From: Dermatophagoides farinae
Taxonomy: Eukaryota; Arthropoda; Arachnida; Sarcoptiformes; Pyroglyphidae
Direction of reading: 5' to 3'
Length of the DNA: 64,000 nt
Assembly (NCBI RefSeq): GCF_024713945.1
Contig: NC_134682.1
Location: 4,007,001 to 4,071,000, forward strand
Shown here one piece after another: positions 23,432 to 36,380 of this stretch. Below the pieces are notes generated by a model. It saw nothing but the letters and a program-made list of their open reading frames with translations, was not told the DNA's origin and made no database searches. The stretch's first letter is position 1. Each line of letters opens with the position of its first letter. The translations under genes were made by a program, and so were the position numbers.

Positions 23432-26400
23432 TTGAATCCAATAATCGATTATATCGAAAATCGAATATGATGATCAAAAATTCGGGTCAATAAGACTATC
23501 ATTTAAAAAAAACAAAAAATTCAATCGAACGATGATGATGATGATAATTATCTTATCCTTGTATCTTCATTCATTGATTTTCGATACGAAAATTATCTTT
23601 TTTCAAAAAAATTCTTTGATCTCATTATTAAAAAAAAAATGAAATCAAAAGTTTCTCTAATTATTGCAAAAAAAATAATCAATATTTTCAATCTTTTCAA
23701 AAATTTCAATTTCCATGATTATGACGATGACAATGAGTTTGATTGATCGATACATGAGTGAATGAAACAATTGTGTGTGTGTGTCTGTGTACTATGATGA
23801 TTATCGTATCATCATCATAGTTAACAAGAGAAAATGATAATGATGAGTATTTCAATCAACCACCAGAAAAAAAACCATCACCTCATTTTACTATTATAAT
23901 CATCATCATCATCATCATTTTGAGAAAAAATAATGATAACTATGGATTGGTGATGATGATGATGATCTTTAATAATAGACTTTTTTTTTGTCTGATGGTT
24001 ACTTAGTCATTCACTTAGCCATACATCGAGAGAGAGAAAGATGGCTGATACAATCTTGAAATCTTCTTTTAAACATATCGGAATGATGATTGACATGATG
24101 ATTGGCTCGTTTATAATAAACACATGGATAGGGGTTTCTTTTTTCATCTTGAATTCACCCAAAATGTTGTTCATTCATTCATTCATATTGAAAATGAAAA
24201 CGGATTCAAATTGCTCCCAAAAAAAAAAAAAAAAAAGATCCCTCATCATCATCATCATATAAATGAATAGCCGATCCCAAATGACCAGAAGCACTATTGA
24301 AAAAAAACAAGAAAAAAAAACTTTTTTTAGTATTAAAAAAAAATTAAATATGAAACCATTATCCCCAAACTATTGTTTCGAAAAACAAAACAAAACAAAA
24401 AAAAATCTTTATGTCCGATAATTTTTTTAATGCCAATAGATTATTATATGGTTTTTTCTTGCTTGCTTGTTTTTTTTTCTTGGCATCCATGATTTTGAAC
24501 AATAAATAAATTGGATTGGATGATGCCCAGTTCAATAAAGATGATAATGACGATGATGAACATTCTTTTAGACATGACCTTTTTTTCATTTCCACTCATT
24601 ATTATTTTTTTTTTTCATTGCTTTACCATTGACCGAAATTTGTATCGACTTTTTTTTTCTTTCATCAGCGAATGTGCCATTAATGTAATCAACGTCATCG
24701 TTGTTTGATAAATTTAGATTCAAAAAAAAAAAAAAAAAATGAAAAAAAAGATTTCCCTCATCATACGATATCAAAGATGAGGATAAAAACGATTGATTTT
24801 TTTTCCCAAATGAATTTGAATGTCAATTAATTTTGTAAAATTTTTTTTTGTTCGTATTTTTACAATCCTCGACAAACATAATCACATTAGCCTGGAGGTA
24901 TTATCTGTGATGAACCTATGTACCTGCAGGTGAGATATAAAGAAATTTAAAAAAAAATAAATAAACAAGAAAAAAGATCATGTCACGAAATTGGTAAGAA
25001 ATAAAACTTGAACTTTAAACCTGATAATATATACTATTCACATTGCAGATTTAATCCAAATTGATCCATTTCCATTATCGCTCTGTGTCAGCTTGAATTT
25101 ATTCCCGATGGCAACCACTGACATCCAATGACAATGAATGAAAAATGTAATTTTTCATATTCGTCCATTCCATTTCACTAATTCTTTTGTCACGAAAAGA
25201 AAAAAAAACAAACAGGAACATACATTCAACATATTCGAATCCGGACACATTCCGCATACAATTGAAATTAAATCAAAAAAAAAAAAAAAAAAAATTCAAT
25301 AGCCAACATGTGTCATGGTTGAGCAACGATACCGGGACATGTGTTATTCATCCGTTTATTTTGTGTGTGTGTTTAGTTGTTTATTTAGATGATGATCATC
25401 ATCATCAAAACAAAAAAAAACAAATAAAGAAAAAAAAGGAAAAAAAATATCAGACAAAAAAAAATTTATAAACAAAAAAAAAAAAAAATAAACTTACCAA
25501 CATTATATTCATATTCAATTCAATTGGCCAATTCAATTATTCGATGTAGAATGATGGTGGCTTTACAAAAGTATAAAAATTGAATACAATTAGCGTGAAT
25601 GAAAAAATAAAAAACAAAAAATTGTATATAAACCATGGACACCTGTAGTGTTTGTTTGTTTGTTGTGTGTGTGTGTGTGTGTGTGTGTGAATAACACTCC
25701 TCTTATTTTTTTTTCTTGTTATTCGGTTATTTAGCATCTTTTTAGGTAAAAAGAAATTATTTTTCACATTCATTTTCTCAAAGTTGTTTTTTTTTGGCTT
25801 TTATCGCTGTTGTTGTTGTTGTTGTTGTCATTGTCGTCGATTATCATACATATCCTACATATGGTGATTATGATTATTTTTGAATCTGTGTGTGTGTGTA
25901 TATGTCTTACGGCATTTCAAATGCAAAATTATCTTCCCCCCCCATTACATTTCGAAGGAGTAAAATGGAAAAAAAAATCTGGAAGTCACTAACCTAGCCA
26001 ATGATGATTGTGATGTGATGATTATGATGATGATAATCAGGGTCGAATTAAAAGTTGGACATGATGATGAAAAAAAAAAATCTTGGTCAACATTATTTAC
26101 TGAGAAAAAAAAACCAAAAATCTTGATAAGGGAATTTTATTTTTTCTTCTTCTTATTTAACCAGTGGTCCACAATCTCCGTTTAAAAGCATGTATAGTTC
26201 AGGATTTGAAAACTAAATTTGTCGAGTAATAATAATCATCATCATCAGTATATGATTGGCAGTAAAACAACGGAGAAAAAAAACTTACTTGAAGATGATA
26301 ATGTGATTGAGAGAAAGTTTTTTTTTCTTCTAATGTTTAAATGGTGGCCCAGAAATAAAGAAATTTTATTTTTTTTTTTTGGACTTTTTGAGATTTAAAG

Positions 26401-27167
26401 AGAATTGAATTGATATCATTCACACGGCCAAACAAGCGAGAGAGAGAGAGAAATGGTCAACATGGACTTGGACATGGACATTGGTCGATGATGATGATGA
26501 TGAAGAAGAGAAAATATTTCATATTCGTTCTCTCTTCCATTATATTTTATCTACATGTCTGGTCCTCAGGTATCATCAAATTTCGATACGATTTTTTTTT
26601 CGATTCAAACATTTTGGATTTTCACTTTCATCATTTATTTATTTATTTATTTATTTTTTTTTCATTCGAAACATTGTTGTTGGCCATCGATGCATATGAT
26701 TTTGTTTTTTACTTTTGTTTTCAATATTACGGATATTCCGACCGATCGGTTGACCGTTATGATTCATCAGATAAAATTGTTGACAAAAAAAAAAACAAAA
26801 AAAATTGAATTGACATTCGAAAATAATACGAATGTTTCACAAACACACACACATAACACGCGCTAGTGTTTGTTCATAAATAAAGTGTCATATACTGAAA
26901 ATATTCGATTCTAATATATTTCCGTACGAATAAAATAATGTCGTAATTCATTTTGTTTTGTTTTGTTTCTGAAAAAAATTTAAAAAATTTTAAATTTCAA
27001 CAATCTATACTACGTCATTTTTTTGTTGTAAACTAATCATCATCAGTAGTAACATCAATGAATTGATTGATTTTCATCCATTGTTTCATCATCTGATTTT
27101 TTTTTGTTTCTTTTTTTTTAATATTGCATTGTCAAAACAAAACGAAAAAAAACCGAAAAAATCGGCC
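22942..27167. other. 4.2 kb gene-free tract
   Basis: No supported exon on either strand. The stretch contains a 29-bp (TG)n at about 23399-23427, other (TG)n near 23247, 23773 and 25663-25689, (CAT)n runs, poly-A/T tracts and (TTTA)n near 26637-26658. Several open frames up to 132 codons near 26410-26866 overlap in different frames and are hydrophobic, repeat-driven sequence without recognisable domains. A TATA-like GATATAAATA lies about 150 bp before the GM2A-like start (near 23098-23107, minus). Confidence 0.55.
23399..23427. repeat. (TG)n microsatellite
   Basis: About 14 perfect TG units in an intergenic tract. Confidence 0.8.
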
Positions 27168-29333
27168 ATGTTGACTAGTATATTGAAATTGAATGCAGCA
27201 ATACCGGCACTGTTACCGGTATTCATGTTTATGTATGTACATAGAATGCGGCATGAAACACCATTTGTTCGTGAAGAATTCCTACGTGAATATGATTATA
27301 TTGTTGGTAAGTTGATGATTTTTTTTTAATTTCATTGCATTGAATTATTCAAAACGATTTTTTTTTCTAAAGTTGGAGCCGGTTCAGCCGGTCCTGTCGT
27401 TGCGAATCGTCTATCGGAAAATCCTCGAATGAAAGTATTACTTTTAGAAGCTGGTGGCCATGAAATTTATCAAACAGAAATTCCCGTTCTTGCAGCACGA
27501 TTACAGCTTTCAGAATTTGATTGGCAATATAAAACTGAACCACAAAAATATGCCTGTCAAGGAATGATTGAAAATCGTTCAAATTGGCCAAGAGGAAAAA
27601 TTCTCGGTGGTTGTTCATCTATTAATTATATGCTTTATATACGTGGTAATATTAAAGATTATGATCTATGGGAACAATGGGGTAATTATGGCTGGGGCTG
27701 GAAAGATGTTTTCTATTATTTCATCAAATCCGAAGATAATCGTGATCCGGCCATTCTGAAGAATGGATATCATGGTATTATTAATATTTATTCGAATATT
27801 TATGTGCTGCTATTTTCACTTTATTCGATTTTATCGATTTTATATATTTCCATTTTCAATCGTAGGATTCAATGGCCCATTAACCGTATCGACACCACAT
27901 TATACAACGGCAATCGGTGGTGCATTTCTTGAAGCTGGAAAAAATTATGGCTTTCCAAACATTGATGTCAATGGTCCAAGACAGACCGGATTTGCCATAC
28001 CACAAGGGACGGTTCGTCGTGGTGCACGTTGTTCAACATCTAAAGCATTTATCAGGGATTTTCGTGAACGTGAAAATTTTCATACAGTGATCTATGCTCA
28101 TGTAACACGAATACTGTTCAATGAACATAAACGTGCCATTGCCGTTAAATTTGATCGAAAAGGCCTGGATTATATCGTATATGCACGACGTGAAATTATT
28201 CTATCAGCCGGTGCTATTAATTCACCACAATTATTGATGCTATCAGGTATTGGGCCACGTTGGGATCTTGAACAACTCGGTATACCGGTCATTTCAGATC
28301 TACCGGGTGTTGGTGAAAATCTTCAGGATCATATCGGTGTCGGTGGTATGCAATTTCATATTGATGCACCTGTTTCTGTTGTACAGCCTCGAATGTATGT
28401 TGCTAAATCATTTACACAATGGATTGCTTTGGGTATCGGTCCATTAACTATGTTGGGCGGTTTAGATGGTCTTGGATTTATCAGTACTAAATATGCAAAT
28501 GCAAGTGATGATTGGCCCGATGTTGAACTACATTTCATACCCTCATGTCCATCATCAGATGGCGGCGAATCTGTTCGTAAGGCAATGAATCTTAAGAATG
28601 AATTATTTCAAAAAATTTATGAACCATTTCTTTACGATGATTCATTTGCTTATTATCCGGTACTATTAAGACCTCGTTCAGTCGGATGGATGAAACTTCG
28701 TTCGGCCAATCCTTATGATCAACCAATCATTCAGCCAAATTGTAAGTTTTAAATGATAATTATATTCAAAATGATTGTCTAATGCGAATCTCTTGTGTAG
28801 ATTTCAAAGATCCATACGATGTTAAAGTATTGGTTGATTCGTTGAAACTTAGCCTTAAGATGGCTTTATCGAAACCGTTTCAAAAATTCAACGTAAGACC
28901 ATGGTCAAGAAAATGGTATGGTTGTGAAAAATATCGTTGGTTTAGTGATGAATACTTTGAATGCTTAACACGATCATATTCGGCTACAATTTATCATCCA
29001 GTCGGTACAGCTAAAATGGGCCCACCAGATGATCCGATGGCCGTAGTTGATCCACAACTTCGTGTTTACGGTGTAAAAGGATTACGTGTCATTGATGGAT
29101 CAATAATGCCAAAGATTGTTTCAGGCAATACCAATGCACCGATCATAATGATTGGTGAAAAAGGTGCCGATCTAATCAAAGGTCATTTATATCCACCGGT
29201 CAATGTTCGGCCAGGATATGCACCAATACCGGAATATTTAAAAAATCCTGAAACCGAAAAGAATGCTGTCGGTGGTCCATTAAGTAAAATTGGACATTTA
29301 TTTGGAAAATTTAATTTTCTAAAATTTGGCTAA
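27168..29333 (+). CDS. GMC-family FAD oxidoreductase (glucose dehydrogenase-like)
   Basis: FAD-dependent oxidoreductase of the glucose-methanol-choline family, like insect glucose dehydrogenase. Exons are 27168-27306, 27373-27774, 27866-28741 and 28801-29333, giving 649 aa. An N-terminal hydrophobic stretch (about 12-24) may be a signal anchor. The ADP-binding motif [15 protein letters not shown] spans the first intron. Other landmarks are LLLEAGG, the GMC signature region [48 protein letters not shown], and the C-terminal [10 protein letters not shown] (catalytic His), VIDGSIMP and GNTNAP. All key residues are present and the length is usual for the insect class. Substrate unknown; arthropod paralogues act on sugars, ecdysteroids or other alcohols. 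The start was chosen at the ATG before LTSILKLN because the frame upstream is repeat-like and lacks an ATG. Confidence 0.93.
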
Positions 29334-30268
29334 CAAAAACAATGAAAAAAAATGAAGAAGAAAACATCTTCAAACATCATGTGTACCTACTGTGTGGTGT
29401 GTATGTGTTCTGCCTTAATGATTTCATTTAACACATCTTCACACAAGAAAAACAACAACAACATAAAAAACCCACACAAACAACGACGACATTGATGAAA
29501 ATGATTATCAATTTTAATTCTTCAAGGTAAATGGCTTAATAACGTATGTCAACTATTAATATAATATGATATGACGATGAATTTTAAACAAAATTTCTCG
29601 CGTAAACATCCTGGCTAACTGGTTCAACTGGCAATAAGTTTTATTTATAAAACGTCATTGAATTTCTTAACGAACTTTGATCTTTTGGAAAGTTAATAAT
29701 GTTGTTGGATTTTCAAAAAAAAAAAACAAAAATTGGTCATCAAGTCTAGTCGCTGTAAATCCTGTTTAAACTTTTTCTCCCTTCGTGTATTTCAAACGTC
29801 CCAATTAATTTCTCATCACAAATCGTCAGAAATGTGTGTGTGTGTGCCGAATAACAAATATGAACTACTTTTTATCCGCTGTCTTTTACTCCTCCCTGGT
29901 TATCATCATCATCATCATTATGGATGTTAAAAATATTGCCGATTTTTATCACCGATTCCTAATTGGTTCAATAACAAGCAGATAAAATTATATATAATAG
30001 CTTTCGGGTAAGTTTTTCTTTTTCTTTTTTTTTTTTTTTTTTTTTTTGTTCGAATAACAATTAATTATTCATTTTTTTTTCTTGTTGAAAACAATTTTTT
30101 AGAAATCTAATAATTTTAAAATGAAATTTAATAATAATAATAACAACAACAACAACAATTATCAGTAGATTGGTTTAAATAGACGATATTAATGACAATG
30201 ATTTGGGTCGATTTTTCTTTGATATTTGGTTTGGAATTAAATTGAATTTTTGTTTTATAATTTTACAA
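29334..30268. other. intergenic
   Basis: This is the 3' flank of the oxidoreductase gene and the 5' flank of the kinase gene. It has a long T run near 30024-30047, an AAT/AAC run near 30128-30157 and a TATATATAAT element near 29988-29998 that could be a kinase promoter element. No exon was recognised. Confidence 0.45.
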
Positions 30269-30438
30269 ATGGCCACTGCTTCGAATACTAATGCAGCAGC
30301 AGCACCAAATATGGTATCGGGTAGTGATAAAAAAGATGAGATTGATATTGATCCAAAATCAAAAGCTGTATTCTATAAAAAAGGCTATGAAATTCTAGCT
30401 AAAATTGGTAGCGGTGCATTTGGACAGGTAAGTGTTTG

Positions 30439-30482
<44 letters not shown>

Positions 30483-31329
30483 TTCATTAATTTAACGTTG
30501 GTTGATTAATCATTGATTTTTTTTTTGATTTTTTTTATGATTAATGAATAAACATCAGGTATATCATGCACGTAATTTTAAAAATGATATCGATTGTGCC
30601 GTCAAAGTATTGGATCTGAACGCAATGTCGAAAAAAGTTTGTGAAAAATTTTTACCACGTGAATTGTCAGCATTGATGGAAGTAAAACATCCGTATGCAA
30701 TACGTGTATATGATATAATTCGTTCGAATCATCGTATCTATATATTTATGGAATTTGCCGGCAATGGTGATCTTACGTCATATGTAAAAAAGAATAAATG
30801 TCTGAAAGAGCCATTGGCTTGTTTATGGTTCACACAAGTATCTGAAGCCGTCAATTATCTACATACAGAAATTCATATGGCACATAGAGATATAAAATTG
30901 GATAATATTTTATTGGATAAAAATTTCAATTGTAAATTAACTGATTTTGGTTTCGTCGATCTGATCATGGATGATACAGATATTAATGAAGTTATTAGTC
31001 AAACATTTTGTGGTACATTACCATATTATTCACCACAAATAGCATCGAAAAAAGCATATAATCCATTCAAAGCGGATGTATGGGCCATGGGTATCGTATT
31101 GTATGCAATGTTACATAATCGATTTCCATATCATTTTAAAGATGTGAAAAAAATGGCTAAAGAACAAATGGATTATCCGGCATTTATTAAGTCACGTTTT
31201 TCACCGGAATTATCACGACCAGCACAGGATCTATTTCTACTCATATTTAATCCAAATGATTCAATACGAATATCGATGACTGAAGTATTGGCACAAGAAT
31301 GGATGATGAAAAAAGGCAAATGTGAATGA
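30269..31329 (+). CDS. TSSK: TSSK-like (testis-specific) serine/threonine kinase
   Basis: Protein kinase of the CAMK-group TSSK family, which phosphorylates sperm proteins in spermiogenesis. Exons 30269-30427 and 30559-31329 give 309 aa, the usual TSSK size (kinase domain with short tails). A Thr/Ala/Asn-rich head precedes the glycine loop GSGAFGQVYHA (split by the intron), the ATP-binding Lys in CAVKVLD, HRDIKLDNILL, the Mg-binding DFG and FCGTLPYYSPQ, with DVWAMGIVLYAML after it. The residue normally Glu in the (A/S)PE motif is Gln here (SPQ). The intron begins with a (GA)n microsatellite. An upstream in-frame extension lacks an ATG, so the Met of MATASNT was taken as the start. Confidence 0.9.
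30442..30478. repeat. (GA)n microsatellite in the TSSK-like intron
   Basis: About 18 perfect GA units beginning 14 bases after the 5' splice site of the only intron of the kinase gene. Confidence 0.85.
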
Positions 31330-31527
31330 TGATGAAAAAAAATACACACACACACACACAATGCTCTCATTCACGATTCTTATTGAGCAAAAAAAAATTT
31401 TTTTTTTCGTAATTTTTTTCTGCTTCATTCAGATCCATATATTTATATATCAAGGTTGATTTTTGAAAATAAAATAAATTTGATTTGATTCGATTTTTTT
31501 TTTTTTTTTTTGGTTCTTTTTTTAAAC

Positions 31528-33239
31528 TTAGACCATTCGTGTTACTAGAAAAAATAACGTTATTGTCTGAAATAAAACGGAAATGATTGTATCATTTTGA
31601 ATAACATTCTCATCGATCAATGTGAAGCCAACTATGTGGCTATTGATTAGATCCAATGTTTGCGTGATCTTATTTTGTTAACAGTGGTATTTTTGATAAT
31701 TTATGATAATGATGGTATTTTTTTTTTTTTGTAAAAAAATGAAACGTTAAATATGAAATTAATTGTGAGAAAAATAGAAAATGAGAGGCATGCCTCTCAG
31801 AAAAAAAAGTGATTTCGTTGCATTAATAATAAATACTCACTTTGAATTTGGTTGACAAATCGATACGATCAAAATGTTTACCCATTAATGAATAATATTG
31901 TTTATGGCTAAAATAATTATGTTTGAATAAAGTGGCGGCATTCATTGTTAATGTACCGACGACCAACATTGATTGTATGGTAAATGTAAAAAAGAATATC
32001 TTCAATGACATAATAGTTTCGGTCATAATGGTCACATATAATGCATTACAAAACAATGATATATACACCAGAAATGTGAATGATAGATATTTAGACCAAA
32101 ACTCATTGATCATTCGAATTTCACTATAAAGCTTGGATTGATGGTAAAAATGTCGCCGAAACGGCCTGATCATTAACTTTCTAATGGAAAAAAAGACGTA
32201 TTTAAAATTCAATCGATATCAATTTTCTGTCATCCACTAACCTTGATCGTGGTTGAAATCTTTCCAAAAATTTTTGATTCAATTTAGATTTTTCAATTAA
32301 AATCAAACAGATTATTCGAAAGTAAGCAAATAAATTGGTTGTATATACTAGACCATAATAGGCCCAAATGGCGGTGAAAAATGCCAAATTGAAATTGTAA
32401 AATGAATACCAAAAGTATGAATAATTGAATAACCAGAAATTATTTCGATATGGATCAATACTGTATAGGAAAATCGTTGCCATACAAAACAATGTAATTG
32501 GCACGGATATCAATACGATTGCTTGCATTCGAAATTCATGTCGTATTTGGCGGCTGATTCGATTGATTGAATTAGAATTTAGACCTAAAGATCGAGCAAA
32601 ATTTGAATGTCGTTCATATATTTCTAAATGTTTTTGACGAGGTTCTTGACAATAATCATGATAAAGTTGCAATCTACGTTTTGTGTTATCTTCAATGCTC
32701 ATGAAAGGATCATAAATCTGATGACAATATGATATTAATAAACGAAAGAAATGATAATATTTACGTCTACTGAATATCAATGCAAGATAAAGACATTGTT
32801 CGGCACCGAAATGGAGGCCAACCATTTCTGGATGTAAACGATTCGTATGAAGTAGATGAAAAATCGATCCAGTTATTGTCGTTAATATATGTTGATCATT
32901 ACGAAATAAACACATTAAACCAGATCGAATGAATGCCGTTGTAAACAAAATGAATACAAACAAAAAATTCAAACTTGACAATCTATTTTCATGGCTATTT
33001 TGAATTAGCTTGTTGATCTTCATCAAAATAATTCGATTAATGATTATGGGTGGAAATAGAGGTATGACCATTCGAAATGGATAGTTTAACAATCGAATCA
33101 AATGATGTAATTTGAAATAATTCCATATTGGATGATCAGTTTTCATATTCGAAACGGATAGATTTCGAATAACTGCCGTCGAACAAATTGATGCCCGTTT
33201 CGTTAATGTTCGTATTGCATTTCGAATATTATTCAACAT
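31528..33239 (-). CDS. gustatory-receptor-like 7TM chemoreceptor, tandem copy 1
   Basis: Multi-pass chemoreceptor of the insect-type gustatory receptor superfamily, predicted plasma-membrane ligand-gated channel. Exons 33239-32242, 32180-31841 and 31668-31528 join in phase (2, then 0), giving 492 aa. Hydrophobic segments are seen near 95-120, 140-165, 230-255, 270-300, 365-390, 400-425 and 470-488. The last exon holds the C-terminal block LINSHIVGFTLIDENVIQND and TM7 (ISVLFQTITLFFLV), followed by LVTRMV and the stop. The phase and place of this last small exon match the conserved 3' intron seen in many GR genes. A second copy with the same intron layout and equal exon 2 and 3 lengths (340 and 141 bp) lies at 33914-35565. 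A 268-bp part of exon 1 is identical in both. Ligand unknown. Confidence 0.78.
32281..32548. repeat. 268-bp identity tract, copy 1
   Basis: This segment of exon 1 of chemoreceptor copy 1 is identical base for base to 34716-34983 in copy 2 (constant offset 2435). The flanking coding sequence on both sides differs at many sites. Confidence 0.9.
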
Positions 33240-33913
33240 TTTTTATTTTGATTCGTTTTTTTTTCAATTTTTCAAATTTTCAAATTCACTTTTGTTAATT
33301 TCACTAATGATAAACTAACTGTATGTATGAAACGAATGACATTTATTATTTTGCAATTGTTTTTCAGATCCATTGGCATTGCTCAAATCTTTGTCACAAA
33401 TCAATTTTTCGATCCAATTTTTCATTGTCTACTTTATGATATGATTATCGATCTGTTTTTTTTGGTCTCAGTCCAATTTAACTGTGGGAGAATTTGTTTC
33501 AGTATTTTGAATATCGATTTAACATCGATTCACGAATCATGATGGATTCAAAAGTGCCATGTCAATTTCACGATTCGAATGTATTTGTGGAAAAGTTTTT
33601 TTCCAGAAGAATACCATTGAACAAAAAACTATATGAAAAAAAAAGAAAACGTAAGTTAATTCCGTTCAACATGAAACAGAAAAATTTGTGCCTCAAATGG
33701 ATTTCGATCGAAGACATTGAATTCTTTTCTCTGAGTGAATTGTGATAATGTTTTGGAGCTTAAAGTTGTAAATTATTTTTTTTTCTTCATTTTTTAGAAC
33801 AAATTTTCTTTTGGTTACAGATTGTCAACTTTTTTGATCGTTTTTTTTTGCCACTGAATCCAATCGCAAGATTAGTAGTAGTAATGGGCGAGGGAGAAAT
33901 TGATTAATCGCTC
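33240..33913. other. spacer between tandem chemoreceptor genes
   Basis: No exon supported. Open frames on the plus strand near 33327-33745 have no recognisable domain and no paralogue in the equivalent flank of the other copy. Confidence 0.45.
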
Positions 33914-35565
33914 TCATACCATTCGTGTGACCAGAATAAACATTGTTATTGTCTGTAATAATATGAATAGAATTGTATCATTTTGAATGATTTTTCCATC
34001 CATCAATGTGAAACCAACTATATGGCTATTGATTAGGTCTAATGTTTGCGTCATCTTGTTTTTAATTTTTTTTCCGTCAAGAAGTAATAAATAATATTTT
34101 GATGATCAAATGGAACCAGGTAAATTATATTTCAAAAAAAAAATGAATAGAGTCATTATGATTGTTATTTTTTTCCACGTAACGATTTTTGAATAATGAA
34201 ACGAAAAATGGAATTAAAAAGGGAAAAATTTCAATTAAAGTGAATATAATAATATGATGTATTGAATACTCACTTTGAATTTGGTTGACAAATCGATACA
34301 ATCAAAATGTTTACCCATTAAAGAATAATATTTTTTATGGATAAAATAATTATGCTTGAATAAGGTGGCAGCAATAATTGTCAATATACTGACGACCAAC
34401 ATTGATTGTATGGTAAATGTAAAAAAGAATATCTTCAATGACATCAAAGTATCGGTCATAATGGTCACATATAATGCATTACAAAACAATGATATATACA
34501 CCAGAAATGTGAATGATAAATATTTAGACCAAAATTCATTGATCATTCGAATTTCACAATAAAGCTTGGATTGATGATACAAATGTCGTCGAAACGGCAT
34601 GATCATTAATTTTCTGGTGGAAAAAAAAGATGTATCAAAAATTCAATCGATATCAATTTTTTTTTCATTCACAAACCTTGATCGTGGTTGAAATCTTTCC
34701 AACAATTTTTGATTAAATTTAGATTTTTCAATTAAAATCAAACAGATTATTCGAAAGTAAGCAAATAAATTGGTTGTATATACTAGACCATAATAGGCCC
34801 AAATGGCGGTGAAAAATGCCAAATTGAAATTGTAAAATGAATACCAAAAGTATGAATAATTGAATAACCAGAAATTATTTCGATATGGATCAATACTGTA
34901 TAGGAAAATCGTTGCCATACAAAACAATGTAATTGGCACGGATATCAATACGATTGCTTGCATTCGAAATTCATGTCGTATTTTGCGGCTGATTAGATCG
35001 ATTGAATTAGAATGTAGACCTAAAGATCGAGCAAAATTTGAATGTCGTTCATATATTTCCAAATGAAAAATTTGTAATCGTCGTTTCTTATTATCTTCAA
35101 TGTCATAAAAGGATCATAAATCTGATGACAACATGATATTAATAAACGAAAGAAATTATAATATTTTTCGCTGCTGAATATTAATGCCAGGTAAAGACAT
35201 TGTTCAGCACCGAAATGGAAAGCAACCATTTCTGGATGTAAACGATTCGTATGAAGTAGATGAAAAATCGATCCAGTTATTGTCGTTATTATATGTTGAT
35301 CATTACGAAATAAACACATTGAACCAGCTCGAATAAATGACGATGTAAACAATGTAAATACAAACAAAAAATTTAAACTTGAAAATCTTTTCACCTGGCT
35401 ATTCTGAACTAGTCTGTTGATTTTCATCAATGTAATTCGATTTATGATGATGGGTGGAAATAGAGGTATGGCCATTCGAAATGGATAGTTTAACATTCGA
35501 ATCAAATGATGTAATTTAAAAGAATTCATTTTTGATCGATGATTGATATTCATTTTAGAATTCAT
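33914..35565 (-). pseudogene. gustatory-receptor-like tandem copy 2, frameshifted
   Basis: Paralogue of the chemoreceptor ending at 31528. Exons are 35565-34677 (disrupted), 34613-34274 and 34054-33914; exons 2 and 3 have the same lengths as in copy 1. In exon 1, copy 2 lacks one base near 35102, within the DPFM...IEDN region, and so shifts frame. It also lacks 30 bases near 35064, an in-frame loss of 10 codons from the YHDYCQEPRQKH loop of copy 1. Splice sites and the C-terminal block (HIVGFTLMDGKIIQND, LVTRMV) are intact, so decay is recent, or the single base is a sequence error. The N-terminus also differs: copy 2 starts MNSKMNINHRSK and lacks the first part of copy 1. A 268-bp region is identical to copy 1. 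Confidence 0.75.
34716..34983. repeat. 268-bp identity tract, copy 2
   Basis: Partner of 32281-32548; 100% identical. Elsewhere the two genes differ visibly, most of all in the last exon. Confidence 0.9.
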
Positions 35566-36380
35566 TTCTGCAAATGATTTTCGTTTTCAAACACAAGGTT
35601 TGTATCACTTTTTGATTGTTATCATTCAATATTTTATACTCGTTTTTTTTCGCTCAGCAAAAATTTAAATTCACTCCAGGAATTTTGTAAATGATGAATG
35701 AATAAATGGAAACCAAATTTGACTTTTTTTTGTTTCCAATTCCATTGAATCATAATGATGATGATGATTGATGAATATTTTTGCCTTAATCTATACACAC
35801 ATATGATGAACGAATCTAACTTTTTCATTTTCAATGTTAATTTATGTTTTTGCATTATCGATTCATTTTGTTCACAAACATTGATTCTTGGAAAATGTTT
35901 TTGTTTTCTGTTTATTTGAATATATAAATCAACATTTCAACTAATCAATCGCGTAAACCTTGGTTACAATAGATTCATGTCACTGTGTCGTACAATCATC
36001 ATCATCATCATCATCGAATCATTTGAACCAATCGAAAAGTAAAAGTTTGATCGTAAAATCGAATTTCTCATCAACAATAATTACAAATAACAAAAAAGTT
36101 TGTCACACTTTCTTTTTATATTTATTATCTTATTGTTCATAAAAAACATTTATTTTTCCTTCAATATTTAGCTTATTATTATGGTAATAAAAAAAAATGA
36201 AATTATATCATCACATGAAAAGCTCCCCCCCCACCGTCACCATCTGAATTTTATGTGAAAAAAAACTTTTTTTTCTGTTTTGTTTTTAAAATTTTCGTCA
36301 CTATTTTTAGAAATCTATCAATAATTTTTTTTTGTTGGTATGTATGTTATTGTTTTGTTTTGTTTTGTTTTTCGTTTATT
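35566..36380. other. intergenic
   Basis: A/T-rich spacer with (CAT)n near 35993-36014 and a short C run near 36225. No exon was recognised. Confidence 0.45.

Noticed and set aside
26410-26866. Three overlapping hydrophobic frames of 70-130 codons
   Set aside because: They overlap in different frames, are dominated by T-rich repeats and show no family similarity.
33327-33745. Plus-strand frames between the tandem receptors
   Set aside because: No resemblance to the receptor family or any other; the matching flank of the other copy has no equivalent.
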